From assembly GCA_000470055.1 (NCBI GenBank), contig HG326877.1:124001-188000 (forward strand): DNA of 64,000 nt. Reading direction: 5' to 3'. This stretch comes from Campylobacter coli 76339. Lineage in GTDB: Bacteria > Campylobacterota > Campylobacteria > Campylobacterales > Campylobacteraceae. Made by a program: the position numbers and the translations under genes. The notes under the pieces are model-generated. The model saw only the letters and a list, made by a program, of their open reading frames with translations, had not been told where the DNA came from and searched no databases. Shown one piece after another: positions 48,514 to 57,550 of this stretch (the first letter of the stretch is position 1; every line of letters begins with the position of its first letter).

Positions 48514-49071
48514 ATGATTAATGAAATTTTAAACAAACAAAAAACCCAAAGTGAAAAAAGCTTAGAAGCTTTAAAAAAAGACTTTACCACTCTACGCACA
48601 GGTAAGGTTAATACACATATCTTAGATCATATTCAAGTAGATTACTATGGCTCTTTAACTCCTTTAAATCAAGTTGCAACTGTTTTAGCAAGTGATGCTT
48701 CAACAATAAGCATTACCCCATGGGAAAAACCTATGTTAAAAACTATAGAAAGTGCTATTGCAGCAGCAAATATAGGAGTAAATCCAAACAATGATGGCGA
48801 GAGTGTAAAATTATTTTTTCCTCCAATGACAAGAGAACAAAGAGAAGAAAATGTAAAACAAGCTAAAGCTATGGGTGAAAAAGCAAAAGTTTCAGTAAGA
48901 AATATACGCAAAGATGCAAATGATGCGGTAAAAAAACTTGAAAAAGATAAAGCCATTTCAGAAGATGAAGCTAAAAAAGCTTATGATGAAGTACAAAAAT
49001 TAACAGATACTTATACTGCAAAAATCGATGAAAGTGTAAAAAATAAAGAAAGTGAACTTTTAAAGGTTTAA
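48514..49071 (+). CDS. frr: Ribosome recycling factor
   Basis: Frr splits post-termination ribosomes together with EF-G. The 185-residue protein shows the helical domain with [20 protein letters not shown] and the C-terminal [19 protein letters not shown] typical of the family. ATG follows AAGGAAAAAGT. pyrE begins two bases after its stop. Confidence 0.97.
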   Translation: MINEILNKQKTQSEKSLEALKKDFTTLRTGKVNTHILDHIQVDYYGSLTPLNQVATVLASDASTISITPWEKPMLKTIESAIAAANIGVNPNNDGESVKLFFPPMTREQREENVKQAKAMGEKAKVSVRNIRKDANDAVKKLEKDKAISEDEAKKAYDEVQKLTDTYTAKIDESVKNKESELLKV

Positions 49072-49073
49072 AA

Positions 49074-49682
49074 ATGAATTTAGAGCAAATTTATAAAGAT
49101 TGTGGAGCTTATCTACAAGGACATTTTTTACTTAGTTCAGGCAAGCACTCTGAATTTTATCTTCAAAGTGCTAAAGTCTTAGAAAATCCAAAATTAGCAG
49201 CAAAACTTTGTGATGAACTTGCTAAAATTATAGCTGAATTTAATATAGAATTTGACAGCATTTGTTCCCCTGCTTTGGGAGGAATTTTAGCAGGATACGA
49301 ACTTGCTAGAGCTTGTGATAAGCGCTTTATTTTTACTGAAAGAGTTAACGGAGAAATGACTCTAAGACGCGGTTTTGAAGTTAAAAAAGGTGAAAGATTT
49401 ATCATTTGTGAAGATATCATCACAACGGGCGGAAGTGCTTTAGAAAGTGCTAAAATCATAGAAAGCCTAGGAGGAGAAGTTTTAGGATTTGCAGCATTAG
49501 CAAATCGCGGTTTTTGCGCAGTTGAAAATTTAAAAAATCCTAGAAAACCAAGCGCAAAACTACCTGATAATTTACCTCTTTTTACTTTAGGAAATTTTGA
49601 TTTTCAAATTTATGATGAAAATGACTGTCCACTTTGCAAACAAGGAAGTAAAGCCATTAAACCAGGAAGTCGCGGAAATTAA
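49074..49682 (+). CDS. pyrE: Orotate phosphoribosyltransferase PyrE
   Basis: PyrE makes orotidine monophosphate from orotate and [24 protein letters not shown] is the N-terminal signature, and [19 protein letters not shown] is the PRPP-binding loop. A C-terminal C-P-L-C motif is typical of the long form. 202 residues; follows frr after 2 bases; the next ATG starts one base after its stop. Confidence 0.96.
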   Translation: MNLEQIYKDCGAYLQGHFLLSSGKHSEFYLQSAKVLENPKLAAKLCDELAKIIAEFNIEFDSICSPALGGILAGYELARACDKRFIFTERVNGEMTLRRGFEVKKGERFIICEDIITTGGSALESAKIIESLGGEVLGFAALANRGFCAVENLKNPRKPSAKLPDNLPLFTLGNFDFQIYDENDCPLCKQGSKAIKPGSRGN

Positions 49683-50093
49683 ATGAAAACCAAGGCAAAA
49701 ATAGCCTCTAGATGGTTAAGATTTAGGGCTTTGCTTATAGATATATTTTTAATTTATGTTCCTATCTTGTATTTATTTTATTTTTTATTGGGCTCTAAGG
49801 AAGCTTTTTTAAACAACTCCTATATCACAGCCCTATGCACTTTCTTATTTGGTTTTATTCAAGCTTTATTTTTAGCCTCAAAAGCTCAAAGTCCAGGGCT
49901 TAAGGCTTATGATCTTTATTTAATCGATTTAAAAACAGGTAAGAAAATAAGTTTTTTTAGAATTTTATTAAGATATATTATATTTATTATAAGTTTTGGG
50001 TTGATTTTTGGTTTATTTATAAGTTTTTTAAGAAAAGACAAACTAAATTTACATGATATTCTAACTCAAACTTGTATAGTTACAAAGGTATAA
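49683..50093 (+). CDS. RDD-family membrane protein
   Basis: A 136-residue protein with the Arg-Asp-Asp core (RFRALLIDIFLIYVPILY) and three hydrophobic helices. The motif AQSPGLKAYDLYLIDLKTGKKISFFRILLRY is the family's central segment. Function unknown; in some bacteria RDD proteins act as sodium/proton antiporters. It lies directly after pyrE and 13 bases before nrdB. Confidence 0.85.
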   Translation: MKTKAKIASRWLRFRALLIDIFLIYVPILYLFYFLLGSKEAFLNNSYITALCTFLFGFIQALFLASKAQSPGLKAYDLYLIDLKTGKKISFFRILLRYIIFIISFGLIFGLFISFLRKDKLNLHDILTQTCIVTKV

Positions 50094-50106
50094 AAGGAAG
50101 GTAAAA

Positions 50107-51129
50107 ATGCAAAGAAAAAGAATTTATAATCCAAGTTCAAATGAAACATTAACAGATCGTAAAGTTTTTAGCGGAAATCCTCATGGAATTTTAAATTTTA
50201 CAAAAGCAAAATACACTTGGGCTTTAAAATTATGGGATTTAATGGAAGCAAACACTTGGTTTCCAAAAGAAGTGGATACAACTAAAGATGCACTAGATTA
50301 TCGCTGTAATTTAACTGCGGGCGAAAAAAGAATGTATGATCTTGTTTGGTCTCAGCTTATTTCTATGGATAGCTTTCAAACCAACAATCTAGCAGATAAT
50401 ATCAATCCTTACATCACTGCTCCTGAAATCAATGCAGTTTTGGCACGCCAAGCTTATGAAGAAGCCAATCATTCAAAATCTTATGCGGTAATGGTTGAAG
50501 CTATTTGTGATAATACGGATTTAATCTACGAAATGGAAAAACACGATGAAACCTTGCGTGAAAAAAATGATTTTATTTCAAGCATCTATGAAGAATTAGC
50601 TGGCGATGTGGATGATAATAAACTTCTTTTGGCAATGGTAGCAAATCAAATTTTAGAAGGAGTGTATTTTTATAGTGGATTTACCGCGATTTACGCACTT
50701 GCAAGAGCAGGTAAAATGTTGGGCTCTGCTCAAATGATTCGTTTCATTCAAAGAGATGAAATCACTCATCTTTTACTCTTTCAAAATATGATTAATTCAG
50801 TTCGCAAAGAAAGACCTGATTTATTCAATGAAAACAATATCAGTAAAATTTATGATATGTTTAAAAAAGCAGGTGATTTGGAAATCAAATGGGGAAAATA
50901 CATCACTCAAAATCAAATCATGGGATTTACGGACGATATCATAGAAGAATACATCCACTATCTTGTAGATCAAAGACTTATTGCTATCAATCTTGATAAA
51001 ATTTATAATGCAAAACATCCTATCAAATGGGTGGATGATTTTTCTAAATTTAATGATCAAAAAAGCAACTTCTTTGAAAGTAAGGTTACGAACTATTCTA
51101 AAGGTAGTATAAGCTTTGATGATTTTTAA
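50107..51129 (+). CDS. nrdB: Class Ia ribonucleotide reductase beta subunit NrdB
   Basis: NrdB carries the di-iron tyrosyl radical used by NrdA to reduce ribonucleotides. The ligand motifs are visible: ARQAYEEANHSKSYAVMVE and, later, FIQRDEITHLLLF. Length is 340 residues, normal for the family. ATG has AAGGAAGG upstream. It marks an aerobic dNTP supply route, matching the microaerophilic lifestyle. Confidence 0.96.
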   Translation: MQRKRIYNPSSNETLTDRKVFSGNPHGILNFTKAKYTWALKLWDLMEANTWFPKEVDTTKDALDYRCNLTAGEKRMYDLVWSQLISMDSFQTNNLADNINPYITAPEINAVLARQAYEEANHSKSYAVMVEAICDNTDLIYEMEKHDETLREKNDFISSIYEELAGDVDDNKLLLAMVANQILEGVYFYSGFTAIYALARAGKMLGSAQMIRFIQRDEITHLLLFQNMINSVRKERPDLFNENNISKIYDMFKKAGDLEIKWGKYITQNQIMGFTDDIIEEYIHYLVDQRLIAINLDKIYNAKHPIKWVDDFSKFNDQKSNFFESKVTNYSKGSISFDDF

Positions 51130-51151
51130 AAATTCTTGAAAATTGACTTTG

Positions 51152-52540
51152 ATGAAAAAAGATTTTTGCGCAAAACCAAACCATACCTTGCTTTGTGATT
51201 TTTATGAATTAACCATGATGCAGGGTTATTTTTTAAATGGTCTTGAAAACAAAATAGCTTATTTTGATATATTTTTTAGAAAAATTCCTGATCATGGCTC
51301 TTTTGCTATATTTGCAGGACTTGAAGATATTCTAGAATTTGTATCTTGTTTGCATTTTGATGAAGACGATATAGCTTATTTACGCTCTCAAGGGATCTTT
51401 AAAGAAGAATTTTTAAGATATTTGAAAAATTTTAAATTTAAGGGCGAAATTTATGCCATGCAAGAAGGTGAGATCATCTTTCCTAATGAACCTTTGATGA
51501 TCATCAAAGCCAATGCTATTGAAGCACAAATTCTTGAAAGCTTTTTACTTTTAAGCATCAATCATCAAAGTCTAGTTGCTACAAAATCCAATCGTATCGT
51601 AAGGGCGGCTAAAAATCTTAGTGTGCTTGAATTTGGTACACGAAGAGCTCATGGAAGTGAAGCAGCGCTCAAAGGAGCAAGAGCAGCTGTAATAGGAGGT
51701 TGCAAGGCTAGTTCTTGCACACTTGCAGGAAAAAATTATGGCATTATGGTAAGTGGGACTATGGCGCATTCTTGGGTGCAAATGTTTGATGATGAATTGA
51801 GTGCTTTTTGTCGTTATTTAGAACTTTATCCTCAAAATCCTATTTTACTCATCGATACTTATAATTATAAACAAGGATTAGAAAATGCGATCAAAGCATT
51901 TAGGAAATTTAAAATCAAACAATGCGGTGTGCGTATTGATTCTGGAAATTTACAAATACTCAGTAAAGAAATTCGTGCTATTTTAGATAAAAATGATTTA
52001 AAAGAATGCAAAATCATTGTTTCCAATTCTTTAGATGAAAAAAGTATAGATAAACTGCTTAAAAATAATGCTCCTATTGATGCTTTTGGAGTGGGTGAAA
52101 AACTCATCACTGCTTCAAGCGATCCTATTTTTGGTTGCGTTTATAAACTCGTTGCCATAGAAGAAAATAAACTCATCACGCCTAAAATCAAAATCAGCGA
52201 AGACAAGCAAAAAACAACTCTTCCACATTTTAAAAAGCTTTTTAGAATTTATGATAAAAACACTCAAAAAATACTTTTTGATGAGCTTTATATCTATAAC
52301 GAAAAATTACCTCAACTCGATGAAAATTTAGAAAGAAAAGAACTTTTAAAATGTGTGTTTAAAGAAGGTAAAATTCTTAATAAACAAAAAAATGTAGAAG
52401 AAATTGCTCTATATACAAAAAGTCAAATTTCAAAGCTAGATGAAAAATTTCTTGATTTTAACAACAAAGAAAAATATAAAATCAAACTCTCAAAAGATTT
52501 AACAAAACTAAGACAAAATTTTACAAATAAAACAATGTAA
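51152..52540 (+). CDS. pncB: Nicotinate phosphoribosyltransferase (NAPRTase)
   Basis: This enzyme salvages nicotinate into NAD by making nicotinate mononucleotide. The N-terminal LLCDFYELTMMQGYF, the middle LEFGTRRAHGSEAALKGARA, and later KQCGVRIDSGN and DAFGVGEKL motifs identify the family. 462 residues from ATG 51152; an in-frame TTG at 51143 has no better ribosome site. It lies 22 bases after nrdB. Campylobacter also makes NAD de novo, so this is a salvage supplement and possibly strain-variable. Confidence 0.9.
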   Translation: MKKDFCAKPNHTLLCDFYELTMMQGYFLNGLENKIAYFDIFFRKIPDHGSFAIFAGLEDILEFVSCLHFDEDDIAYLRSQGIFKEEFLRYLKNFKFKGEIYAMQEGEIIFPNEPLMIIKANAIEAQILESFLLLSINHQSLVATKSNRIVRAAKNLSVLEFGTRRAHGSEAALKGARAAVIGGCKASSCTLAGKNYGIMVSGTMAHSWVQMFDDELSAFCRYLELYPQNPILLIDTYNYKQGLENAIKAFRKFKIKQCGVRIDSGNLQILSKEIRAILDKNDLKECKIIVSNSLDEKSIDKLLKNNAPIDAFGVGEKLITASSDPIFGCVYKLVAIEENKLITPKIKISEDKQKTTLPHFKKLFRIYDKNTQKILFDELYIYNEKLPQLDENLERKELLKCVFKEGKILNKQKNVEEIALYTKSQISKLDEKFLDFNNKEKYKIKLSKDLTKLRQNFTNKTM

Positions 52541-52648
52541 AAAATTTTGCCAATATAACTCAAATACCCAAATTCACCTATTTAATTCAAACAAAATAGA
52601 TAAATTTGAGCTTTTGATAAAAACATTATCGTATTTTCAAATTTTAAA

Positions 52649-53188
52649 TCAATTCAAAAAATCATTTTTAAATTCAACATAATTTAAAGCAGATTGTTTT
52701 AAAAATGCCACTTCTTCATCGCTTAGTTCGCGTACAAGTTTTGCAGGATTTCCAAGTATGAGTGATTTGGGTGGAAATTTCTTGCCTTTGGTTACCACAC
52801 TACCTGCACCCACTATACTGTCATCCCCTATAGCCGCATCATCCATAATCACTGTATTCATCCCCACAAGCACACGAGAGCCGATCTTGCAAGCATGGAT
52901 TACGCAATTATGCCCTATGGTAACATCATCTCCTATATAGGTAGGAAAACCTGCATCTTTTAAACTTCCATCTTCATTAAACTCTCTATGCCACACATGG
53001 ATAGTGGTTAAATCTTGTATATTTGTTCTTTTTCCGATTTTAATAAAATTAACATCGCCTCTTAAAACACAATTAAACCATACACTGCTTTCATCACCGA
53101 TCTCTACTTCCCCTATGATCTTAGCTCCCTCTGCAACGAATACATTTTGACCTAAATTTGGAAATTTATCTTTAAATCGAATAAGCAT
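52649..53188 (-). CDS. Gamma-carbonic-anhydrase-like hexapeptide protein
   Basis: A left-handed beta-helix protein of 179 residues. Repeats run from GAKIIGEVEIGDESSVWFNCVLRG to GAGSVVTKG, with the histidine ligands in TTIHVWHRE and TIGHNCVIHACKIG as in the gamma-class anhydrase and YrdA/PaaY family. Enzyme activity is uncertain, as many relatives are inactive. ATG 53188 is five bases from AAGGA; the ATG two codons earlier overlaps the ribosome site. Confidence 0.87.
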   Translation of the reverse strand: MLIRFKDKFPNLGQNVFVAEGAKIIGEVEIGDESSVWFNCVLRGDVNFIKIGKRTNIQDLTTIHVWHREFNEDGSLKDAGFPTYIGDDVTIGHNCVIHACKIGSRVLVGMNTVIMDDAAIGDDSIVGAGSVVTKGKKFPPKSLILGNPAKLVRELSDEEVAFLKQSALNYVEFKNDFLN

Positions 53189-53277
53189 TTTCATCCTTTT
53201 TTATTTTTAGTATAACCAAAATATCAATAAGAAAAACAAATTTTTAGTTTTTAATCAAATTTTGAAATTTTATTCGT

Positions 53278-53283
53278 TACAAT
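53278..53283 (+). promoter_or_regulatory. -10 box of pcm
   Basis: TACAAT about 23 bases before the pcm ATG, after T-rich sequence (TTTTGAAATTTTATTCGT). Confidence 0.5.
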
Positions 53284-53305
53284 TTGCCATTTACGAGGAG
53301 AAACA

Positions 53306-53935
53306 ATGAACGCATTTGAGCAAAAACGATGTCAAAGCATGGCTGAAGAAATCGCACAAAAAGTATTTATTAATGAAGAGCTTTTTAATGCTTTCTGTCA
53401 AGTTCCACGCGAAATTTTTTCTCCACTTAAAGCTCATGCTTATCGTCTTGATGCTTTACCTTTAGCTAATTCTCAATGGATCAGCTCTCCTTTAACTGTA
53501 GCTAAAATGACCATGGCTTTGAATTTTAAAGATGCAGATAGTGTCTTAGAAATAGGCTGTGGAAGTGGTTATCAAGCAGCGATTTTAAGTAAGGTTATCA
53601 GGCGTGTTTTTACCATAGAACGCATAGAAAATTTAGCCAAAAAAGCAGCGCAAACCTTTAGGGAATTAGAACTTTTTAATATCAATGTTAAATTTGAAGA
53701 TGGGCAAAATGGATGGAAAAATTATGCGCCTTATGATAGAATTTTATTTTCTGCTTATGCCACACAAATTCCTGAAATTTTACTCGATCAGCTAAGCGAT
53801 GGGGGCATACTTGTAGCCCCTATTTTGCACAATGGCAAACAATTTATCACACGTATAACCAAAAATGGCACTCATTTACAAAAAGAAATTCTAGAAGAAT
53901 GTCTTTTTGTGCCTATAGTAGACGGAAAAGAATAA
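53306..53935 (+). CDS. pcm: Protein-L-isoaspartate O-methyltransferase
   Basis: Pcm repairs aged proteins by methylating isoaspartyl residues. The signatures are AYRLDALPLANSQWISSPLTVAKM and the SAM-binding VLEIGCGSGYQAAILS (about residue 77). Length 209. GGAG six bases before ATG. Its stop lies in the hairpin shared with argD. Confidence 0.94.
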   Translation: MNAFEQKRCQSMAEEIAQKVFINEELFNAFCQVPREIFSPLKAHAYRLDALPLANSQWISSPLTVAKMTMALNFKDADSVLEIGCGSGYQAAILSKVIRRVFTIERIENLAKKAAQTFRELELFNINVKFEDGQNGWKNYAPYDRILFSAYATQIPEILLDQLSDGGILVAPILHNGKQFITRITKNGTHLQKEILEECLFVPIVDGKE

Positions 53936-53958
53936 ATTTTTATCAATAAAAATTTATT
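53931..53958. terminator. Bidirectional terminator containing both pcm and argD stops
   Basis: A perfect 13-base stem (53931-53943 with 53946-53958) with a 2-base loop spans the 18-base gap and both convergent stop codons, so one hairpin ends both genes. Confidence 0.82.
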
Positions 53959-55138
53959 CAAAACTTTTAAAAACCTTTCTTAACTTCTCGCTCATTTCAT
54001 CTATATGGCTTTTTTCTATGATCAAAGGAGGTAAAAATCTCAAATCATTCTCCCCGCAACTGATAAGTAAAAGAGAATTTTCTTGACATTTTTTAATCAC
54101 CTCAGCTACTTTAACACTTTTATCAAGACTAAGCCCTTGCATAAAGCCCAAACCTTTTCTTTTTTTACAAAAACTAAATTCTTTGATAAGATTTTCCAAG
54201 CTTTGTTCCAAATAAGGCGTAAGTTTAGAAACATTTTCTAAAATTTTTTCTTTATTAAAAATTTCAAAAACTGCATTAACACCTGCACAAACTAAAGGAT
54301 TTCCTCCGTAAGTGCTTCCATGATCACCCGCTTCTAAAGATTTTTGTGCCACTTTTTCACTCACTACAAAAGCTCCGACACTAAGCCCACACCCCAAAGC
54401 TTTAGCAGAAGTCATTACATCAGGTAAAATTCCTGAGTGCTCGTAAGCAAAAAATTTACCACTTCGCCCCATACCGCATTGAATTTCATCAGCGATCAAT
54501 AATATATCTTTTTCATCACAAAGCTTTCTTAAAGCCTTGTAAAAATCTTTTTGAGCAGGATTGACACCACCTTCTCCTTGCACACTTTCTAAGATAATAG
54601 CGCAAGTTTTTTCATTGACTAAGCGTTCTACACTTGAAAAATCATTATACTTTGCAAATTTAACACCTGAAATTAAAGGCTTGAATGGCTTTTGGTATTT
54701 TTCATTGGCGGTTAAAGATAAAGCTCCTAAAGTTCTTCCATGAAAAGAATGTTTAAAGGCTATAAAATTTCCACCCTTAACACCTTTATTAAAAGCATAT
54801 TTTCTAGCGACTTTCATCGCTCCTTCTATGCTTTCTGCTCCTGAATTTGTAAAAAATACACGCTCTAAGCCACTCGCTTTAGCTAAATGCTTGGCTGCTT
54901 GGGCTATGTTTTCATTATAATATAAATTGCTAGTATGTAAAAGTTTATCAACTTGAGCTTTAATCTTAGCATTAAATTCAGCATGATTATATCCTAAAGC
55001 ACATACACCTATACCACTTGAAAAATCAAGATATTTTTTACCCTTGTCATCTAAAAGATAAACCCCTTCTCCGCTTTCTAAAACAATATCAAAACGCTTA
55101 TAAGTAGGGATAATATGACTTTGCTCTTTATAATTCAT
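53954..55138 (-). CDS. argD: Acetylornithine aminotransferase ArgD
   Basis: ArgD transaminates N-acetylglutamate semialdehyde to N-acetylornithine in arginine synthesis. Class III aminotransferase features: FSSGIGVCALGYNH, FFTNSGAESIEGAMKVARK, the ADEIQCGMGRSG segment and the PLP lysine in TSAKALGCGLSVGAF. 394 residues from ATG 55138, which has AAAGGA five bases before it; the ATG at 55144 overlaps that site. It is the last gene of argC-GNAT-argB-argD. Confidence 0.95.
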   Translation of the reverse strand: MNYKEQSHIIPTYKRFDIVLESGEGVYLLDDKGKKYLDFSSGIGVCALGYNHAEFNAKIKAQVDKLLHTSNLYYNENIAQAAKHLAKASGLERVFFTNSGAESIEGAMKVARKYAFNKGVKGGNFIAFKHSFHGRTLGALSLTANEKYQKPFKPLISGVKFAKYNDFSSVERLVNEKTCAIILESVQGEGGVNPAQKDFYKALRKLCDEKDILLIADEIQCGMGRSGKFFAYEHSGILPDVMTSAKALGCGLSVGAFVVSEKVAQKSLEAGDHGSTYGGNPLVCAGVNAVFEIFNKEKILENVSKLTPYLEQSLENLIKEFSFCKKRKGLGFMQGLSLDKSVKVAEVIKKCQENSLLLISCGENDLRFLPPLIIEKSHIDEMSEKLRKVFKSFE

Positions 55139-55147
55139 TTTCATCCT

Positions 55148-55987
55148 TTAACCCACTAAAGTCCCAATACCCTCATCGGTAAAAAATTCAAGCAATAAAG
55201 AATGCTTCACGCGTCCATCTAAAATGTGTACTTTCTTAACTCCACTTTCACAAGCATCTATGCATGATTTTAATTTTACATGCATACCTCCTTGAATTTT
55301 GTCAACCAAAGCTTTTGCTTGAGTTATAGAAATTTTAGAAATTAAAGAATTTTTATCTTCAAAATTCTCATAAAGCCCCGCAGTATCGGTTAAGAAAGCA
55401 AGCTTTTCAGCCTTTAAAGCTTTGGCAATAGCACAAGCTGCATCATCGGCATTGATATTGTAAGTATTGAAATTTTCATCCATTCCAATAGGAGCTATGA
55501 TAGGCAAAAAATCTTTTTCTAAGAGATCTTGCAAAATACTTGAATTTACCTTTTGTATCTCACCTACAAAACCTAAATTCTTATCCTTTTGCGTGCATTC
55601 TAAAAGCCCGCCATCCTTGCCACAAAGCCCTATAGCTTTAACGCCTAAATTTTGCAAGCTGTGGACTAAATTTTTATTGATATAATTTAGCACCATACTT
55701 GCTACTTCTGTTGTGGCTTGGTCACTCACCCTAAGTCCGTTATTAAACTCGCTTTTTACGCCTAGTTTTTCGCACATTTTAGAAATATCTTTACCCCCGC
55801 CATGAACGATAATAGGCTTTAAGCCTACGAGTTTTAAAAGAGCTATATCTTGCATCACACAATGTTTAAGCTCCTCATTTTCCATAGCCGAACCGCCGTA
55901 TTTTATAAGTATAATTTTTGAGCTGAATTTGCGTATATAAGGCAAAGCTTCGATTAAGACATTTGCTTTTTCTAAATATTTTTGCAT
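55148..55987 (-). CDS. argB: Acetylglutamate kinase ArgB
   Basis: ArgB phosphorylates N-acetylglutamate. Amino-acid-kinase motifs: IILIKYGGSAM near residue 27, KPIIVHGGGKDIS, and NINADDAACAIAKALKAEKL. The late GGMHVKLKSCIDA matches. 279 residues, long enough to include the N-terminal helix linked with arginine feedback in some hexameric forms, though this is an inference. It follows the GNAT gene after 9 bases and precedes argD by 9. Confidence 0.95.
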   Translation of the reverse strand: MQKYLEKANVLIEALPYIRKFSSKIILIKYGGSAMENEELKHCVMQDIALLKLVGLKPIIVHGGGKDISKMCEKLGVKSEFNNGLRVSDQATTEVASMVLNYINKNLVHSLQNLGVKAIGLCGKDGGLLECTQKDKNLGFVGEIQKVNSSILQDLLEKDFLPIIAPIGMDENFNTYNINADDAACAIAKALKAEKLAFLTDTAGLYENFEDKNSLISKISITQAKALVDKIQGGMHVKLKSCIDACESGVKKVHILDGRVKHSLLLEFFTDEGIGTLVG

Positions 55988-55996
55988 GATTTAACC

Positions 55997-56443
55997 TCAA
56001 ACATTAAAACTGGTTTGATTGTGAGAATTGAGCGATAAATCATAATAATTCGCATCTTCTCTTAAGGTAAAACCATAATGCTTCCAAAATTCATTACCCA
56101 AATCATTACTCTTAAAGGCTATCAGTGCAATTTTATTAATCTTCTCGGATTTTAACGCCTCAAGACAAAATTTTGTCATTTCATGGGCTATACCCTTTTT
56201 TCTGTGATCTTTATGCACACACACATGATAAAAGCCTCCCGTGCGTCCATCGTGTCCACAAAGTATACTTCCAACAATTTCTTGATCAACCACAGCTACT
56301 GCGCTAAGATTTGGATTTCTATCTAAAAATCTTTCTATATTTTCTTTACTATCATCAATCGATCGAATTCCAAAACCTTTGATATCACACCAAAGCTTGT
56401 AAACTCCTTCATAATCACTTTTTTGCATTGCTCTAACTTGCAA
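55997..56443 (-). CDS. GNAT acetyltransferase in arg operon, possible N-acetylglutamate synthase
   Basis: The 148-residue GNAT protein has the acetyl-CoA signature VCVHKDHRKKGIAHEMTKFCLEAL (cut here: HKDHRKKGIAHEM) near residues 77-89 and a typical C-terminal FWKHYGFTLREDANYYDLSL. It lies between argC and argB with short spacing, so it is a good candidate for a compact N-acetylglutamate synthase, the missing first step. No ArgA-type kinase fusion is visible. Start ATG 56443 lies just after argC stop with AAAGGAT upstream. Confidence 0.8.
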   Translation of the reverse strand: MQVRAMQKSDYEGVYKLWCDIKGFGIRSIDDSKENIERFLDRNPNLSAVAVVDQEIVGSILCGHDGRTGGFYHVCVHKDHRKKGIAHEMTKFCLEALKSEKINKIALIAFKSNDLGNEFWKHYGFTLREDANYYDLSLNSHNQTSFNV

Positions 56444-56453
56444 TTTTTATCCT

Positions 56454-57482
56454 TTACAAATTTGCAAAGAATTTAAGTCCTTCATCTTCATCAAAATCAA
56501 ACATTAAATTCATATTTTGAACAGCTTGTCCTGCTGCACCTTTGATTAAATTATCAATAGCACCTAAAACAATAATACGATTTGTGCGTTCATCGATGCT
56601 GAAATTTATATCCGCAAAATTGCTTGATTTAACCCACCGAGTCTGCGGAAACGACTGCGGCGGTAAAAGCCTTATGAATTTCCTGTCTTGATAATATTTT
56701 TGATAAATTTCACGAATTTCTTTTTCGCTTACAGAATGTTTTAAATTTGCATAAGCAGTAGTTAAAATTCCCCTTTGCATAGGTACTAGATGAGGGGTAA
56801 ATTGTAAAGTGATTTTCTCTCCTGCTGCATAGCTTAAATACTCTTCGATTTCAGGGGTATGGCGGTGTGAAGCTAAGCCATAAGCCTTGATATTTTCATT
56901 TACTTCACAAAAAAGATTTTCTACTTTTGCACTTCTTCCTGCACCGCTGACTCCACTTTTTGCATCGATAATCACCGAATTTAAATCAATCATTTTTTCT
57001 TTAAAAAGCGGATAAAGACTGAGTATAGAGCAAGTAGTGTAACAACCAGGATTTGCGATTAAATTTGCATTTTTTATCTCTTCTTGATAAAGCTCGCAAA
57101 GTCCATAAACTGCATTTTTTAAAAGCTCTTGATTAGGATGAGTAAATTTATACCAAAGCTCATAATCTTTAGGGTTTTTAAGACGAAAGTCAGCACTTAA
57201 ATCTATGATTTTCATCTTCTTTAACAAAGTTTCACTAAAAAGTTTGGCGCTGAATTCATGTGGAGTAGCAGTAAATAAAACATCAAGTTCAAGTTCATCT
57301 AATTTTTTATCTTCAAAAATTAAATCTAAAGGAGTGTTGGGATAAAGCTTCATATAGCTTTGTCCCACACTTGAACTAGAGCCTATATAGGAAATTTCTA
57401 CTTTAGGATGATTCAGTAAGATACGCACAAGCTCATTGCCTGCATATCCACTTGCTCCTAAAATTCCTACTTTTAATCCCAT
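56454..57482 (-). CDS. argC: N-acetyl-gamma-glutamyl-phosphate reductase ArgC
   Basis: ArgC reduces acetylglutamyl phosphate to the semialdehyde with NADPH. GILGASGYAGNELVRILL is the N-terminal nucleotide fold, and the active cysteine is in NPGCYTTC; GVSGAGR follows. 342 residues from ATG 57482, with AAGGA five bases upstream; the ATG two codons earlier overlaps the ribosome site. First gene of the arginine operon. Confidence 0.96.
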   Translation of the reverse strand: MGLKVGILGASGYAGNELVRILLNHPKVEISYIGSSSSVGQSYMKLYPNTPLDLIFEDKKLDELELDVLFTATPHEFSAKLFSETLLKKMKIIDLSADFRLKNPKDYELWYKFTHPNQELLKNAVYGLCELYQEEIKNANLIANPGCYTTCSILSLYPLFKEKMIDLNSVIIDAKSGVSGAGRSAKVENLFCEVNENIKAYGLASHRHTPEIEEYLSYAAGEKITLQFTPHLVPMQRGILTTAYANLKHSVSEKEIREIYQKYYQDRKFIRLLPPQSFPQTRWVKSSNFADINFSIDERTNRIIVLGAIDNLIKGAAGQAVQNMNLMFDFDEDEGLKFFANL

Positions 57483-57512
57483 TCTCATCCTTACTGAATT
57501 TCAAATGGATTA

Positions 57513-57518
57513 ATTATA
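57513..57518 (-). promoter_or_regulatory. -10 box of argC operon
   Basis: TATAAT on the minus strand, 31 bases before the argC ATG, preceded by T-rich sequence (TTTTTTGTT). I see no clear ArgR box. Confidence 0.58.
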
Positions 57519-57550
57519 AACAAAAAATGCTTAAAATAACACTTATTAAA

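Noticed and set aside
57484-57550. ArgR operator upstream of argC
   Set aside because: I looked for an 18-base palindromic ARG box and saw only AT-rich sequence without a clear palindrome.
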